From: an uncultured Christensenellaceae bacterium
GTDB taxonomy: Bacteria > Bacillota > Clostridia > Christensenellales > Pumilibacteraceae
Assembly (NCBI GenBank): GCA_910586925.1
Contig: CAJUKG010000006.1
Location: 62,001-126,000, forward strand
Direction: 5' to 3'
DNA length: 64,000 nt
Shown here: positions 7,864 through 16,669 of the stretch, in pieces
How the letters are laid out: the number at the start of each line of letters is the position of its first letter
Position numbering within the stretch: the stretch's first letter is position 1
The notes under the pieces: generated by a model
What the model saw: the letters and a program-made list of their open reading frames with translations, nothing else
Told to the model about the DNA's origin: nothing
Database searches by the model: none
Translations under genes and position numbers: made by a program

Positions 7864-10077
7864 ATGAGTGAGCGGAACTCACGACATAACATAATCGAAT
7901 ATGTTATCGACTTGCTGTCCTCGCCGAAAAACGTCGGGACTCCGGAAGGTCAAGCCGAATACGACGCACGGCTTGAGACCGCTTTCGAGATCCGCGATTT
8001 TCTTGACGAGATCCCCGGCGGGTTGTTGATCTACTCCGCCGACGGCAACGAGGACATACTGTACGCCAACTCCGCATTGGTCAGGATGTTCGGTTGCGAT
8101 GATTTTCGCGACTTCAAAGCGCACGTGCACGGCACGTTCAAAGGTCTTGTTCATCCCGACGATCTCGAAGAAGTGGAAAAAAGCATCGTCGAACAAATAA
8201 AAGACAGTCAGTTCGATCTCGACTACGTGGAATACCGCATAATCCGCAAGGACGGCGCGGTGCGCTGGGTGGACGACTACGGACATTACATAAGCGGGCA
8301 AAACAACAACAATATTTTCTACGTATTCATTTCCGACGTCACCGAGAAAAAGCAACGCGCACTTGCCGAGCGCGCCGAACTGATCGCGCAAAAAGAAGCC
8401 GGCGAACAAACTATCAAATCGCTCGTCGAGGCATACGATCGCGAGCGCAAACTCATCAATCGCGAGCATCTGCGTCGGCTCGAAGTTATAGAGGGCTTGA
8501 GCGTTAATTACGACACCATACTGCACGTGGATTTCGACGCGAGCACGGTATTCCCCTACCGTCAAGGCAATCGCGTTTATCGGCAGTTCAAGGGCGAAAA
8601 GCTCGCCCGCGATCTCGATTGGTACATAAAAGATTACGTGAACAACATAGTCGTACCCGAGGACAGAGAGCGCGTAGGCAAACTTCTCGACCCCAAGTTC
8701 ATGCGCAAGAAACTCGCCGAGAACAGAACGTACTACGCCAACTATCTCGGAGGCGTGGACGGCATTATCCAAAACCTGCAGATCCGCATAGTCAACGTCA
8801 GTCCCGGCAAACGCGTATCGCAAGCGGTCATCGGCTACCGCAATATCGACGAGGACATAAAGCACGAACGCGAGCAGCGGCAAGCACTCGAAATCGCGCT
8901 CACCCGCGCCAAACAGGCGGAAGTCGTTAAGAACGCATTCCTGTCCAACATGTCGCACGACCTGCGCACGCCGCTGAACGCCATTTTCGGCTACACACAA
9001 CTCGCCCGATCCAAGACAAACGGCAATGCGCAAGTGGAAGAATATCTCGACAAGATAGACAGTTCGAGCAAACAAATGCTCGAGCTTGTCGAAAAACTGC
9101 TCGAGATATCGTACACGGAAGCCAAAGAACTCGCCGTGACCGAAACGGAATGCGACGTGTGCGATATAGTCCGAGGCGCGTTCGATCATATGGCGGACGC
9201 CGCCGCGCGTAAAAACATTATGATGACGCTCGACGTCAAAGGGATCGAGCATCGCGACGTATTCGCCGACGCGCTCAAACTTCGCCGCACGCTCGGGTAC
9301 ATAATCGGCAATGCCATAAAATACACGAAGCCCGGCGGTTGCGTTACTATCACCGCCAAAGAATACGTCCAGCCGAATAAAGAATTTTCGATCTTCAAAT
9401 TCGCTGTCGCGGATACGGGCATCGGCATAACGCAGCAAACCCTCGAACACATTTTCGAACCGTTCGTGCGCGAAAGCAACACCACTTCGAGCAAAGTTTT
9501 CGGACTCGGGCTGGGACTTGCGATCGCGAAAAACACCATGGACACAATGGGCGGTAATATAGAAGTACAGAGCGAGTACGGCAAAGGCAGTACGTTCACG
9601 GTGAGCGTCGGCTTGCGGCTTAACACGAGTGCCGCGGACACCCCCGTCGCGACCGCTCAAGAGATCATGTCGGGGCTTGACCACAAGCGCGTGCTCGTCG
9701 TCGAGGACAACGAGATCAATCTCGAGATCATCGCCGAGATTTTGGAAAGTTACGGACTGCTCGTCGAAACCGCCGAGAACGGCAAGATCGCCGTGGAAAA
9801 GATCCTCGCCGCACCGTTCGATTATTACGAATTCGTGCTGATGGATATACAAATGCCGGTCATGGACGGCAGAGAAGCCACCCGCACCATTCGCGAGCTG
9901 AAAGACGATCCGCGTTCGGAGATCCCCATTATCGCGCTTTCCGCAAACGCGTTCGAGAGCGACAAACGTCAGTCGATAGAATCGGGCATGAACGCTCATC
10001 TCAACAAACCGCTTGACGTGGACGCGCTTATGAAAGCACTGTCCGTCGTCCTCGCCTCGCACAATAAACCCAACTGA
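7864..10077 (+). CDS. Hybrid sensor histidine kinase with PAS and receiver domains
   Basis: A 737-aa cytosolic hybrid kinase with no membrane segment. Order: a PAS domain (about 35-165, with the PAC-like RIIRKDGAVRWV), a second PAS-like region (about 205-335), HisKA with phosphoacceptor His365 in MSHDLRTPLNA, HATPase_c (N box GNAIKYT, DTGIGI, GLGLGLAIAK), and a C-terminal receiver with acidic patch VVEDN and phosphoacceptor Asp661 in LMDIQMPVMDG. It would sense an intracellular cue and pass phosphate to its own receiver and then to an unseen phosphotransfer protein. AGGAG precedes the start. No partner regulator or output gene lies beside it. Confidence 0.92.
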   Translation: MSERNSRHNIIEYVIDLLSSPKNVGTPEGQAEYDARLETAFEIRDFLDEIPGGLLIYSADGNEDILYANSALVRMFGCDDFRDFKAHVHGTFKGLVHPDDLEEVEKSIVEQIKDSQFDLDYVEYRIIRKDGAVRWVDDYGHYISGQNNNNIFYVFISDVTEKKQRALAERAELIAQKEAGEQTIKSLVEAYDRERKLINREHLRRLEVIEGLSVNYDTILHVDFDASTVFPYRQGNRVYRQFKGEKLARDLDWYIKDYVNNIVVPEDRERVGKLLDPKFMRKKLAENRTYYANYLGGVDGIIQNLQIRIVNVSPGKRVSQAVIGYRNIDEDIKHEREQRQALEIALTRAKQAEVVKNAFLSNMSHDLRTPLNAIFGYTQLARSKTNGNAQVEEYLDKIDSSSKQMLELVEKLLEISYTEAKELAVTETECDVCDIVRGAFDHMADAAARKNIMMTLDVKGIEHRDVFADALKLRRTLGYIIGNAIKYTKPGGCVTITAKEYVQPNKEFSIFKFAVADTGIGITQQTLEHIFEPFVRESNTTSSKVFGLGLGLAIAKNTMDTMGGNIEVQSEYGKGSTFTVSVGLRLNTSAADTPVATAQEIMSGLDHKRVLVVEDNEINLEIIAEILESYGLLVETAENGKIAVEKILAAPFDYYEFVLMDIQMPVMDGREATRTIRELKDDPRSEIPIIALSANAFESDKRQSIESGMNAHLNKPLDVDALMKALSVVLASHNKPN

Positions 10078-10087
10078 AAACTTGCGA

Positions 10088-10116
10088 ACAGCCTCGCCGA
10101 TATAAGCGAGGCTGTT
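10088..10116 (+). terminator. Bidirectional terminator between convergent genes
   Basis: ACAGCCTCGC pairs with GCGAGGCTGT; TTTT follows on the plus strand and on the minus strand the stem follows the stop at 10117 directly. It serves the hybrid kinase and probably the DegT-like gene. Confidence 0.8.
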
Positions 10117-11109
10117 TTATTCTTTGAGCATTTTCGACAGCCGCAACCTCGCCCACACCGACATATCCATATCCACAAGGCAGTAGTCTGCAAACGATTC
10201 GCACACCGAATATCCCGGCTCGTGCTCGAAATACGCGCACGAAGCATACCGCGGCAGTTTGTGCACGCACGGCGGTCGTTTGACGTTAAACCCCGCCGCC
10301 CGCAAAGCGAGCACGCCGCAAGGCGGTTTGCACAGCGCGTACTTGCCGCAATCGCCGTCCGTCGGCTTCGCGACGTTCTCGCGCTCGCGGCAGATCGCGT
10401 CGAGATTGCGCCGAGCGCGTTTTGCGATCTTTTCGGCTACCGCGACGGCGGCGAGGTCGAGCGCGGCGACGGTATTATGCAATCTGTAATCGTGGTTTTC
10501 GCCGTCCGAATACCTCGCCCGCGTGAACATTTCGGCGTCCGCCCGTTCGTCGCACAGCACCGCCCCGCCCCCGCCGTACAGCGTTCTGTCGAAACCTATC
10601 ACGCCGAATTCGCAGTTCGCGCCGCGCGGCACCCGCCTCCCGCCGCAAAGCGCGCCCTCGACGGCAAGCTCTACCGAAGGCACGTTGTGCGCCTTGCAAA
10701 GCGGCAGCAATACATCGTAGTCCGCGACCGAACCGAACGCGTCGTCTATCACGACGGCGGCGGGCGGCTTGCTCTGCAATTCCGCCCACAGTAACGCCGC
10801 GTCGAGCGCGGCGGGCGATACGCACCGCGTGATCGGATCGCAGTCGAGAAACACGGGCACTCCGCCCATGTTCTCTGCGGCGGCTATGTACGAATAAAAT
10901 GTAAAACTCGGCAGGAACACGTAGTCGCCGTCTTTCACGCCGCACAAATGCAGTGCGGTATGCACCGCCGCGTCCACCGAACACACCGCGACGGCGGGCT
11001 TGCCCGCCCGCGCCTCTATCTCGCGCTCGAGCCGCGCCGCATACCCGCCGCCCGACAGCGCATCGAGCGCGGCAGCCGCCGATTCTCCGTATCTGTCTAT
11101 GAATAGCAT
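10117..11109 (-). CDS. DegT/DnrJ/EryC1-like protein, probable pseudo-aminotransferase
   Basis: A 330-aa protein with the fold signature of DegT-family PLP-dependent sugar aminotransferases: LSGGGYAARLERE at the N-terminus, the LPSFTFYS segment near 66-74, and a GGGGA turn at 179-183. In the family a Lys about five residues before that glycine turn binds PLP; here the best aligned residue is Arg175 (GFDRTLYGGGG), and the Asp that contacts the pyridine nitrogen also seems lost (VELAVEGAL). The activity is therefore doubtful; a dehydratase-like or binding role is possible. The start is placed by family alignment. No SD precedes it, and a weak -10 (CATACT) ends 6 nt upstream. No sugar-nucleotide genes are nearby. 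Confidence 0.7.
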   Translation of the reverse strand: MLFIDRYGESAAAALDALSGGGYAARLEREIEARAGKPAVAVCSVDAAVHTALHLCGVKDGDYVFLPSFTFYSYIAAAENMGGVPVFLDCDPITRCVSPAALDAALLWAELQSKPPAAVVIDDAFGSVADYDVLLPLCKAHNVPSVELAVEGALCGGRRVPRGANCEFGVIGFDRTLYGGGGAVLCDERADAEMFTRARYSDGENHDYRLHNTVAALDLAAVAVAEKIAKRARRNLDAICRERENVAKPTDGDCGKYALCKPPCGVLALRAAGFNVKRPPCVHKLPRYASCAYFEHEPGYSVCESFADYCLVDMDMSVWARLRLSKMLKE

Positions 11110-11152
11110 GCGTATAGTATGTGCATACACGCCGCAAATATTACCCCGTCGC

Positions 11153-11181
11153 TTGACATCGCCCGCCGCGTATTGTATACT
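11153..11181 (+). promoter_or_regulatory. Consensus promoter placing transcription start at the ATG
   Basis: TTGACA (11153-11158), a 17-bp spacer and TATACT (11176-11181). The -10 ends 6 nt before the ATG of the next gene, so the predicted transcript starts at or next to the start codon. Confidence 0.85.
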
Positions 11182-11187
11182 ATCACT

Positions 11188-12234
11188 ATGCCGGAAACAG
11201 TTCCTCAACAAGTATACACGGTCATACCGACGCTTATCTATATAGCGATCGCGGTGATATTCCTGTTCGCGCTCTTTTTCGGACTGCGGGCAAAGCGCAA
11301 CGTCAAGCACGAAAAAGTGACGTCGCTCCCCGACGGACTTTCACCGCTCGACGTACAGCGCATTTTCAAAGGCAAAACCGACCCGCGCAGAATTACCGCC
11401 GCCCTCCTAACGTATTGGGCGAAGCGCGGATATATAAAACTCACATATATCGACAAACGGCACGTGCACGTCACCAAGATCGCTCCCATGCCGCCGCACA
11501 CCTCGCCGAACGCGAAGTTTTACGACCGCGGCACGTACGTCCGCGAACGCAAACTTTTTTCGTCGATGACGGACGCGATAAAAAACGACGGCGTCGTCGC
11601 GACAGACAAACCGCTGTTCGACAAGCTCGACGTCATAAGGACAAACGCACATTACGCGGTGCGCGAGGACGAAGGAGTGTTCCCGTCCCTGCACTACTCG
11701 CTCAAAATATTCATCATGATATTTTCCGTCGTGCCGTTCGCCCTGCTCGCGCTTATGGTATCGCTCGCGTCGGGCAATTTCGTCGGGTTTGTGCTCGTGG
11801 GAACGGGCATTATAGGCATGTCCGTCCTCATATTCGCAAAAGGCATGCCGATACTTTTCAAGACGTTATGGTGCGGCATGTGGCTGGGCGCGTCGATAGG
11901 CGGGCTTCTTTCTTTCGCTATCGGTTTGGACGCGCCCGCATACGCAACAGGCGCGGCATGGGCAGCGTCGATAACCCTGCTTCTCGGTCCGACTGTACTG
12001 CGACAGTTCGTGGACTACCGCGACAAGAAAAACCTCGCAGACTATTCCGATCTCGTCAATTACCGCAAATTCCTGCTGTTCGCGTCCGCGGACGAATTGC
12101 GTTCGCAAAACTATGCGGAAGTTTTGCCGTACCTGCACGTATTCGGCATAAAACCGTTTGCGGCACATAAGTACGACCGCACACTGCCGTCCGACATGTA
12201 CGACGGCGATTTCCAAACGGGAGGGCTTGTGTAA
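11188..12234 (+). CDS. DUF2207-like membrane protein, copy 1 (probably leaderless)
   Basis: A 348-aa membrane protein resembling the C-terminal half of DUF2207 proteins: one N-terminal transmembrane helix (about 11-32), a cytosolic winged-helix-like segment (SPLDVQRIFKGK, then ALLTYWAKRGYIKL), two paired-helix membrane regions (about 170-215 and 225-270), and a C-terminal domain containing NYRKFLLFASADEL and VLPYLHVFGI. The large extracytoplasmic N-terminal domain of full-length DUF2207 proteins is absent. The ATG lies 6 nt after a consensus -10 and has no SD. It overlaps the downstream paralogue by 1 nt (TAATG). Function unknown. Confidence 0.75.
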   Translation: MPETVPQQVYTVIPTLIYIAIAVIFLFALFFGLRAKRNVKHEKVTSLPDGLSPLDVQRIFKGKTDPRRITAALLTYWAKRGYIKLTYIDKRHVHVTKIAPMPPHTSPNAKFYDRGTYVRERKLFSSMTDAIKNDGVVATDKPLFDKLDVIRTNAHYAVREDEGVFPSLHYSLKIFIMIFSVVPFALLALMVSLASGNFVGFVLVGTGIIGMSVLIFAKGMPILFKTLWCGMWLGASIGGLLSFAIGLDAPAYATGAAWAASITLLLGPTVLRQFVDYRDKKNLADYSDLVNYRKFLLFASADELRSQNYAEVLPYLHVFGIKPFAAHKYDRTLPSDMYDGDFQTGGLV

Positions 12235-13277
12235 TGAACGTTGCTCTTGCCGTATTCTGTATAGTCTTGGGAATAAGCGTGCCCATTACCGCCGTCGTGT
12301 TCATTATCATCGGACGCGTTCGGCTCGCGCGCGCGCTCAAACCCGTCGAGTTCTATCCGCCGCGCGGCTACTCGCCCATCGACGTGTGGATGAGATATTA
12401 CGGCATAAACATGACGGCGCACGACCTTATAAACCCGCTGATGCTGTACTGGGCGGATAAAGGGTATATCACGATCGAGGAAGACGGGAAGCGCGGACTG
12501 AAGCTCACGAAACTCAAAACCATCGAAATCCCAGACGACCTTTACGATATGCCCGAGCCGCAGCTCCGCAACTTTGAAATAGAAACCGCCCTGTTCGACG
12601 GACTGTTCAACAATCGCAAGGTGTTCTACACCCTCGCCGCCGATTCGAGCTACAACGACGACATAAAAAAATTCGTTACCGACTGCAAGAACAATGCCAA
12701 AGAGCACCGCATGACAAAACGCGGCAAGCTCGTTTCGCGGATCCTCGCCGTGCTCGCCGTCGCCGTTTCGGTCATCACTACGATCATCGTCGGCGTATCG
12801 GGCATCGGTCCCGCCGCGCTGATGATGATATTCCCGATCGTCGGCATGGTAATGTTCAACTTCGTGCCAAATGAGGACATAGCGGGCGTATTGCGATACC
12901 CGTTCTTTTTGCTGTGGGGCGGCGCGCCGTTCGGCGTCGCGCTGTCTACGGTGCCGCCTATCTGCGCAGTAGTGCTCGGCATCGTAATAGTGTCGAGCGT
13001 GCTGACTCTCAACCTGTTGCGTAAAAAAATCGACCTGCGCAGCAAAGAGAATCTCCGCGTGTACGGCGAGATACAGGCGTTCAAAACGTTCCTGTTGCAC
13101 GCCGAACTCGACAGGCTGGAAACGCTCGTCGAGGACAATCCCAATTATTTTTACGACATTCTGCCCTATTGTTACGTACTGAAGATCACCGAGAAACTGC
13201 GCCCGAAGTTCGACCGCATAACCCTCGACGGTCCGAGCTGGTACCTCGGCGATTTGCGCAATACGCTTATGTTTTAA
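12234..13277 (+). CDS. DUF2207-like membrane protein, copy 2
   Basis: A 347-aa paralogue of the preceding protein with the same layout: an N-terminal helix (about 4-27), a winged-helix-like segment (SPIDVWMRYYGI, LMLYWADKGYITI), hydrophobic regions at about 163-205 and 215-260, and a C-terminal domain ending with ENPNYFYDILPYCYVL, which is the most typical DUF2207 motif. It is translationally coupled to copy 1 through TAATG, with GGGAGGG as SD. The two copies probably form a hetero-complex in the membrane. Substrate or role unknown. A repeat-rich gap follows. Confidence 0.75.
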   Translation: MNVALAVFCIVLGISVPITAVVFIIIGRVRLARALKPVEFYPPRGYSPIDVWMRYYGINMTAHDLINPLMLYWADKGYITIEEDGKRGLKLTKLKTIEIPDDLYDMPEPQLRNFEIETALFDGLFNNRKVFYTLAADSSYNDDIKKFVTDCKNNAKEHRMTKRGKLVSRILAVLAVAVSVITTIIVGVSGIGPAALMMIFPIVGMVMFNFVPNEDIAGVLRYPFFLLWGGAPFGVALSTVPPICAVVLGIVIVSSVLTLNLLRKKIDLRSKENLRVYGEIQAFKTFLLHAELDRLETLVEDNPNYFYDILPYCYVLKITEKLRPKFDRITLDGPSWYLGDLRNTLMF

Positions 13278-13317
13278 GATAATTAATAATTAATAATTGT
13301 GGTTGAGTTTATAATCG

Positions 13318-13457
13318 GATTTCTCCGCTTCGCGCTCATTCTTCGCGCTTCGGTCGAAATGACAAGTCTGTTTTGCGTGGACGCTTGCGGCGGGCAACGA
13401 GAACTTCCCGCTCTACGGAACGACGGCACATAAACAGAAGTTCGCGTTAAAACATAA
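13318..13457 (+). repeat. 140-bp direct repeat, copy 1
   Basis: Begins GATTTCTCCGCTTCGCGCTC and ends with AAAACATAA. Reading both copies by eye gives two mismatches in 140 bp against 13619-13758, suggesting recent duplication or gene conversion. Confidence 0.9.
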
Positions 13458-13533
13458 AAAATCATTCTGAACGCAGTGAAGAATCTCATAAGACAGGATA
13501 ATTAGAACTTTGCACAATAAACATAAGAAATCT

Positions 13534-13664
13534 GTCATTTCGACCAAACGAGCGAAGCGAGTGCGCGGAGAAATCTCATGCGGTGAGTAATTGCAACAAC
13601 GACATATAATTAGAAATAGATTTCTCCGCTTCGCGCTCATTCTTCGCGCTTCGGTCGAAATGAC
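13534..13664. repeat. REPIN-like inverted doublet, locus 1
   Basis: A motif starting GTCATTTCGACC and ending GGAGAAATCT (13534-13576) is followed after 42 nt by its inverted relative, starting GATTTCTCCGC and ending GGTCGAAATGAC (13619-13664). The pair could fold into a long hairpin. The same doublet with the same 42-nt spacer is at 61173-61306. Confidence 0.75.
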
Positions 13665-13758
13665 AAGTCTGTTTTACGTGGACGCTTGCGGCGGGCAACG
13701 AGAACTTCCCGCTCTACGGAACGACGACACATAAACAGAAGTTCGCGTTAAAACATAA
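13619..13758 (+). repeat. 140-bp direct repeat, copy 2
   Basis: Second copy of the 13318-13457 repeat; the differences seen are one G/A in GTTTTACGTGG and one G/A in ACGACGACACA. It shares its first part with the inverted doublet. Confidence 0.9.
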
Positions 13759-13861
13759 GAAACCATGCCATTTCGACATGTAGGGAACTTTAGACCTCAT
13801 TGCATTCCGTTGCGGAGAATCTCATAAAAATAATTATTCGATCGACGATAATTTTTAATTG

Positions 13862-14647
13862 TCAATTATTGATTTTTAATTTACCGATAATATACGCTTC
13901 CCGCTCCGTCGCCCAGCCGTACTGCGGCATGTAACAGCCCGAAAGCTCGCCTTTGCCGTTCAACAGATCCCACAGCTCGCACGTCGCCGCCGAGGTGTTT
14001 ATAACGGCGCGCGCACGCTCGAACCGCACGAGCGACGCCGCGCCGACTTTGTTGAGCGTCATGCGCAACCTGCACACCGCGTCGCGGTACAGGCGTTTGC
14101 CAAGCTCCGCGTTCTTGTCCGCCCAAAGATTGCCGACGGCTGTATCCATATCGACATACGAACCGTTCGCATCGACGAGAAGTGCCAAAAGCTCTTTCGC
14201 CTTTGCCGACGGGAAGTCCGCCGCTCTGCCGTCCACGAACAGGTCGAACGAACCGAAAGTGCGGATATGAAGCTCTGGCACGGTCGCTTCGGCGAGCCGA
14301 CGGAATATCTCCGCCACACGCTCGCCGCCGAACGGCTTGTATATTATCTCCGCAAGGTTGTCGCCGAGCGCGGCGCGGAGCCGCACCTCGTCCTGTTCGT
14401 ATCCCGTCACTATTACGATCGAGATCCCGCCGTTCGCGGCTATCATTCTTCGCGCAAGCTCCACACCGCCGATTTTGGGCATGCGAATATCCAAAAACGC
14501 CACCGACACGTTCTCGTTTTTCACGTACTCCACCGCGGCAAGCGGATCGTTGCGGAACAGCTTGCAATTTATTCGTTCGTTATCGGCTATGTACGGCAAA
14601 AACGCCGCGAGCGACGCGAGTTCGTCGTCCACTATCACTGCTTTCAT
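13862..14647 (-). CDS. Response regulator with SARP-like DNA-binding domain
   Basis: A 261-aa regulator. Residues 1-120 are a receiver with acidic residues VDDE and phosphoacceptor Asp53 in FLDIRMP, plus the conserved Thr and Lys (VTGYEQ, IYKPFG). Residues 128-225 form a winged-helix of the OmpR/SARP type: FGSFDLFVDGR, AKELLALLVD, LYRDAVCRLRMTL. Such regulators pair with LytS/YehU-type kinases in Clostridia. It overlaps the kinase gene upstream by 4 nt (ATGA), so the two are translationally coupled. Since the kinase frame is broken, phosphorylation by its cognate partner may be lost. Confidence 0.88.
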   Translation of the reverse strand: MKAVIVDDELASLAAFLPYIADNERINCKLFRNDPLAAVEYVKNENVSVAFLDIRMPKIGGVELARRMIAANGGISIVIVTGYEQDEVRLRAALGDNLAEIIYKPFGGERVAEIFRRLAEATVPELHIRTFGSFDLFVDGRAADFPSAKAKELLALLVDANGSYVDMDTAVGNLWADKNAELGKRLYRDAVCRLRMTLNKVGAASLVRFERARAVINTSAATCELWDLLNGKGELSGCYMPQYGWATEREAYIIGKLKINN

Positions 14648-16531
14648 TGCGGCAGATCCTCCTTTTGTCGATTTTGTCGGTCGGGAATGAAAATCTCTAT
14701 TTCGGTGCCGACGCCGCGCTCCGATCTTATCGAAGTGCGCGCACCGAGCAAGCCTTCGAGCCGCGCCGTCGCGTTGTCAAGCCCCACCCGCCGCTCTGCC
14801 GTTTCGGGGTCGAACCCGACACCGTTGTCGGCGACGCGCACTGCGACGCCGCCCGCCGTCCGTTCGCTCGACAGCGATATGAACCCGTCGTCTTTTTCGT
14901 CCGTCCGCGCATGCTTGACGGCGTTTTCAACAAACGGCTGTAACGACAGCACGGGAACGTTGAAATCCTCCGCGCGTATATCGAGGAGAAAGTTGAGCGT
15001 GCCGCCGCGGCGCAGGTTTTCAAGCTCGAAGTAATTCGTAACGTGTTCGAGTTCGGTGGCAAACGGTATGAGCGCGGCATCCTCTGCGTCGATACTCGTG
15101 CGCAGGTATTCGGCGAATCGCAGAAGCTGTGCCTCGCCCGCCTCCGTGCCGACGCGATAAAGTGCCTGTATCGCGGTCAGCGAATTGAACACGAAATGCG
15201 GTTTGATCTTCGCCCGAAGCGCGTCCTGCTTGAGCGCGAAAAGTTCGCGCTCGAGTTCGCCTACCCGCTTTATCCGCTTTGCGGTCGCGGCTATTTTCAT
15301 GCACAGCGCGACCGCGGCGATGAGGATTATCGCGAGCAGCACGAACGAAAATATCGACTCCGTGCCGAACACGAGCACGCCCGTGCCGTCGGCGGCTTCG
15401 GTCATCAGTACGCCCGCCGTCGCCGTAAACCCGCACGCATACAGTGCTTTGAAGCTCGGTTTTATCGTCCTGCTCGACAGCAGCGGGTACAGCATTGCGA
15501 ACGAACACATTATCCCGACGAACAGCGGCACGAACGCGAAATCGGTCGCGCGGAGCGGAATATACGTCGCGAGGCAGGCACTCTATGGGCAGTACCGCCG
15601 CCGCGAGCTTTTTACTCATGCCGCCGCCCGCCTGCGCGAAAAGTGCCGCGAACGCCGCGAGTACAGCAACGCCGCTCGCAAGCCCCAACGCGCCCGCAAC
15701 GCCGTACCCCATTCCGAGCACTCGCGCCACGTCTTTGCTCACCGCAAAGTGCAGAGTGAGTACCGCCGACAGCACCGCGAACGTCCAAGTTTTTTCATAA
15801 CGGTAAAACCCGATCGTCATAAACAGTATTATGAGCGTCGTCGCTATCGCCATACCGAACATAGCGGTGCGCATGTCGTACACCGCATTCCAACCCGCGC
15901 TTATATACCCGCCGTGATTGAGCCAGGGCGCGGCATTAAGCCCGCCCGTATCGTTCGCCGACAGCTCTATCACTATCACGGTGTCGCCGCCGTCCGCTTC
16001 GACTATCGTGCGCCGCTCGGGATAACCGCTTTTCGTTTCCCGCGCGTCCTTGCTCACGACGCCGCACTCGCAGTCGAGCACGCCGTTGACGAACACGCGG
16101 TACGCGCCCGCATACGACGAGCGATACACCCACACGGGGTCGCCCTTCTCCATGTTCTTGACGGTGAGCCGATACGACGCATATCCGGCCGCGGGAAGCA
16201 TGTCCCCGCCGAACCGCTCGCCCGTCCACCGCCCGGGCACCGAGATCAGTCCGTCCGGTTCGCCGTCGTCGCCGTCGGTCACGATGAATCGGTTATAAAA
16301 GAACTCCCATTCGCCCGCGAGATTGAACGCGATACTGCGCTCGTCGCGAGTGGAATATCCCGAAAAATCGAGCACGCCGCCTTTTACCGTCGGCATGTCG
16401 TACACGCGAGCGTAGTTCGCATTGAATATCAGCATTGCGCAAAACAGCAATACGAAACCCGCGACGACGAATGCAAACACCGCCGCGTGACGTTTATCGG
16501 TATTGCGTTTTTTGTCTGCGCGTATTGCCAT
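14644..16531 (-). pseudogene. 7TMR-DISM-type LytS-like histidine kinase split by a frameshift
   Basis: Two reading frames together make one kinase. The 5' frame encodes a signal anchor (about 12-35), an extracytoplasmic 7TMR-DISMED2-like domain (GEWEFFYNRF, AGYASYRLTV) and the first membrane helices. The 3' frame (open from a GTG at 15531) encodes the remaining helices, phosphoacceptor His in KPHFVFNSLTAI, and HATPase_c (ENAVKHA, DNGVGFDPE). The break is a tandem AGGCAGGC at 15572-15579; deleting one 4-bp unit joins the frames as IECLATYIPL and gives a 627-aa protein. The ATG at 16531 is preferred over an upstream TTG at 16567. It could be a real mutation, a reversible repeat change or a sequencing error. 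Confidence 0.85.
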
Positions 16532-16669
16532 GGTAAATCCCGCGACGAACGGTGTTCGCTTCGACAAGCACAGCTTGATTTGTCTATTAGTTACTATAAT
16601 CGACAGCTATCGTTCTTGCCGTATTGCCGATATATTTTATATTATATCACAAGCGTGACGTAATGTATA

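Larger units (their letters stand above)
13278..13861. repeat. Repeat-filled intergenic region
   Basis: This 584-bp gap has no convincing gene. It is edged by AT-rich TTAATTATTAATT-type tracts (13281-13299 and 13850-13880) and contains two copies of a 140-bp repeat, one inverted pair of a 43-bp motif, and two copies of a short motif of the type CATTCTGAACGCAGTGAAG (13464-13492 and, degenerate, 13799-13828). Confidence 0.8.

Noticed and set aside
13278..13861. Insertion sequence remnant
   Set aside because: No transposase fragment in any frame and no terminal inverted repeats with target duplication; the content fits non-autonomous short repeats.
15020..15560. Continuation of the 5' kinase frame after the frameshift as a genuine C-terminus
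   Set aside because: After about 15575 this frame loses family resemblance and becomes Arg-rich, while the other frame carries the conserved kinase core.
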